Shown here: positions 56,895 through 58,611 of the stretch, in pieces
Layout of the letters: every line of letters starts with the position of its first letter
Numbering within the stretch: position 1 is the stretch's first letter
From: Oscillospiraceae bacterium
GTDB lineage: Bacteria; Bacillota; Clostridia; Oscillospirales; Oscillospiraceae
Reading direction: 5' to 3'
Length of the DNA stretch: 58,611 bases
Assembly: GCA_016286665.1 (NCBI GenBank)
Contig: JAEETX010000006.1
Coordinates: forward strand, 1-58,611
Notes under the pieces: model-generated
Databases searched by the model: none
The model's input: the letters and a program-made list of their open reading frames with translations, nothing else
Told to the model about the DNA's origin: nothing
Position numbers and translations under genes: made by a program

Positions 56895-58373
56895 TCAGTT
56901 CCGATCCTTCAAGGCCTGCTCCATGGCGTCCGCCACGGTGCGCATGACCTTGATGCGGGCGTAGAACTTGTCATTGGATTCGATGATGTGCCAGGGGGCG
57001 GCCTCGGTGGAGGTCTTTTCCAGCATGTCGGAGACGGCTTCCTCATAGAGCGGCCATTTCTCCCGGTTGCGCCAGTCCTCCTCCGTGATCTTCCACTGCT
57101 TTTCCGGTGTGTTCTGCCGCTCCGTGAAGCGCGCGAGCTGGGTTTCCTGGTCGATTTGCAGCCAGAATTTCAGGATCACCGCGCCCCAGTCGTGAAGATC
57201 GGCCTCAAATTCGTTGATCTCGTTATAGGCCCGCTGCCAGTCCTTCTCGGAGCAGAAGCCCTCGATGCGCTCCACCATCACCCGGCCGTACCAGGTGCGG
57301 TCGAAGATGGCCACGTGGCCGCTGCGGGGGAGCCTTGTCCAGAAGCGCCAGAGGAAATGCCGCGCCAGCTCGTGGGGTTCCGGGGATGCGATGGGCCAGG
57401 TCTCGAAACCCCGCGGGTCCAGGGGATAGGCCAGCCGGCGAATGCTGCCGCCCTTGCCGGCGGCGTCCCAGCCCTCGAAACAGACGATCACGGGGATGCG
57501 CTTCCGATAGATCCGGTTGTGGAGCCGGCTGAGGCGCTCCTGCAGCGCGTCCAGCTCCTTGCGGTATTCCGCCTCCTCCAGCCGGGGCGAGAGATCCACT
57601 TCGCTGAGACGGGGCGTGGGGGCCATGGCAAAGTCGGCCTCGAAGGGCTCGCCGCAGATTTTTCCCGCGGCCAGTGAAGCCCCGATGGCTTCCGTCAGGA
57701 GGCAGAACGCGTCGTAATTCAGCTTTTTCATTCCGCTGCCGTCCACCACATGCCAGGGGAACACATCCCCCGTGGCCGTCATGAATTCCTCATAGGCGTC
57801 GAGGAAGCGGTCATATTCCTTGTTCTGCTGCCGGTCGGAGTCGGAGACGCGCCAGGCCGTCTCCCGGTCCGAGAGCAGCTCCTTCTGCCGTTTGGCCTGT
57901 TCCTTTTCGGAGATGTGGACGAAAAGCTTCACGACCAGATAACCGTTGTCCCGCAGCTGCCGTTCAAAGCGATTCACGGAGAGGATGCGCTGCCGGTATT
58001 CCTCCTTGCCCAGGCCGCCGCAGAGCCTGTCCCGGATGGCAGCCTCCATCCAGCCCCCGTCCATGAACAGCATTTTTCCGTTTTCCGGCAGGGCGGAGAA
58101 GAAAGGATAGAGGAAGGGATAGCGGTCCGCATCCCGCCGATCTGCGTCCAGAGAAAATACGGAGCAGAAACGGGGGTCGACGTCGCTGATGAGCTTGTTG
58201 ATAAGCCCGCCCTTGCCCGCGGCTGCCCAGCCCTCCACCATCACCACCACCGGCAGCTTTGCCTCCCGCAGGGCGGGCTGCTGGGCGGTCAGGAGCTCCT
58301 GCAGGCGCTTCGTTTCTTCCTTCCGGCTTTCCTTGTCCAGCCCGTCGTCCGGACGAATATGGTTTTTCAGCAT
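56895..58373 (-). CDS. pap: Polyphosphate:AMP phosphotransferase (tandem PPK2 domains)
   Basis: A 492-residue protein made of two PPK2 domains. Walker A copies are EGWAAAGKGG (about residue 47) and EGWDAAGKGG (about residue 290); the second also has the lid FDRTWYGRVMVERIEGF. Two-domain PPK2 proteins phosphorylate AMP to ADP with polyphosphate. The first domain has Ala where the second has Asp in the Walker region, and the lid reads MDGGWMEAAI, so only the second domain is likely active, as in known family members. ATG at 58373 has GAGGAG eight bases upstream. First gene of the pap-ppk1 operon. Confidence 0.93.
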   Translation of the reverse strand: MLKNHIRPDDGLDKESRKEETKRLQELLTAQQPALREAKLPVVVMVEGWAAAGKGGLINKLISDVDPRFCSVFSLDADRRDADRYPFLYPFFSALPENGKMLFMDGGWMEAAIRDRLCGGLGKEEYRQRILSVNRFERQLRDNGYLVVKLFVHISEKEQAKRQKELLSDRETAWRVSDSDRQQNKEYDRFLDAYEEFMTATGDVFPWHVVDGSGMKKLNYDAFCLLTEAIGASLAAGKICGEPFEADFAMAPTPRLSEVDLSPRLEEAEYRKELDALQERLSRLHNRIYRKRIPVIVCFEGWDAAGKGGSIRRLAYPLDPRGFETWPIASPEPHELARHFLWRFWTRLPRSGHVAIFDRTWYGRVMVERIEGFCSEKDWQRAYNEINEFEADLHDWGAVILKFWLQIDQETQLARFTERQNTPEKQWKITEEDWRNREKWPLYEEAVSDMLEKTSTEAAPWHIIESNDKFYARIKVMRTVADAMEQALKDRN

Positions 58374-58409
58374 GAAAACCACTCCTCATATTTATTTATC
58401 TAATCTATT

Positions 58410-58438
58410 ATAATCTCAGTTCCGGCTGCGCTTGTCAA
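58410..58438 (-). promoter_or_regulatory. Promoter of pap-ppk1
   Basis: On the minus strand, TTGACA (58438-58433), 17-base spacer, GATTAT (58415-58410), just 36 bases before the pap start. Confidence 0.75.
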
Positions 58439-58611
58439 GCAAAATCCCACAGGAGGATGATCCTTTTCTCCGCAGAAGGCTTATGGCAACACCGCGTTAG
58501 TTCTCGGCACACATCTTGCTTGCATCATGTTCCGTCATATTGCCCGAAAATCTTGGCCAATACAGGAAGTATTCCCCGCGATTTTCAGACAATCTGACGA
58601 AAATTCTGACT
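58439..58611. other. Non-coding end of window
   Basis: No gene seen. The stretch has small dyads: AATAC/GTATT (about 58560-58575) and ATTTTC/GAAAAT (about 58580-58603). It may be the start of a dispersed intergenic repeat cut by the window end. Confidence 0.3.

Overview
The window reads as chromosome of a GC-rich member of the Clostridia, most like the Oscillospiraceae. The grounds are Gram-positive housekeeping genes (WalRK with YycH/YycI, DnaD/DnaI, MreCD-PBP2-MinD), a clostridial six-gene Rnf complex, a glycyl-radical activase, AGGAGG-type ribosome binding sites, frequent TTG/GTG starts and TTGACA/TATAAT promoters with 17-18 base spacers. No rRNA, tRNA, CRISPR array, transposase or phage gene was seen. 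The taxon is inferred, not proven.

Layout. 1-4450: the 3' end of an iron-type alcohol dehydrogenase, a flavodoxin-fold reductase, a PatB/MalY C-S lyase and topoisomerase III. 4463-13434: a Nudix hydrolase, then the wal envelope-stress locus (walR, walK, yycH, yycI, murA, walJ, rlmH), interrupted between walR and walK by a Fic toxin/VbhA-like antitoxin module. 13449-16624: a zinc-ribbon protein, a phosphohexomutase and an orphan glycyl-radical activating enzyme. 16685-27233, minus strand: aspS, hisS, an MgsA-like gene lacking catalytic residues, minD, PBP2, mreD, mreC, maf and a U32 peptidase, i.e. cell shape and division plus translation. A 158-base element with terminal inverted repeats lies in the minD leader. 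27416-30294: dnaD, dnaI and a PfkB kinase. 30362-31988: a serpin lipoprotein and a small unknown protein.

32327-40422 is the most unusual block: a large solute-binding lipoprotein with Gly-Phe runs, two sugar-type ABC permeases, an 872-residue adaptor with an extremely long coiled coil, and a membrane protein resembling half of a MacB-type permease. The genes are closely spaced or overlapping, no ATPase is encoded, and an upstream region carries direct repeats that look like an activator site. It may be an importer fused by operon structure to an envelope-spanning device.

40506-43198: a secreted duplicated protein with stalk domains and an alpha/beta-hydrolase lacking its nucleophile. 43268-48226: rnfCDGEAB, the ferredoxin:NAD ion pump, under one clear promoter. 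48474-49853: murC. 49854-51322: a hairpin-rich variable region with a 17-base C run and a 14-base tandem repeat, enclosing an AT-richer methyltransferase-like gene. 51323-58373: an FAD reductase, a small membrane exporter, an MFS transporter, and a polyphosphate operon (pap, ppk1). The last 170 bases hold no gene that I can see.
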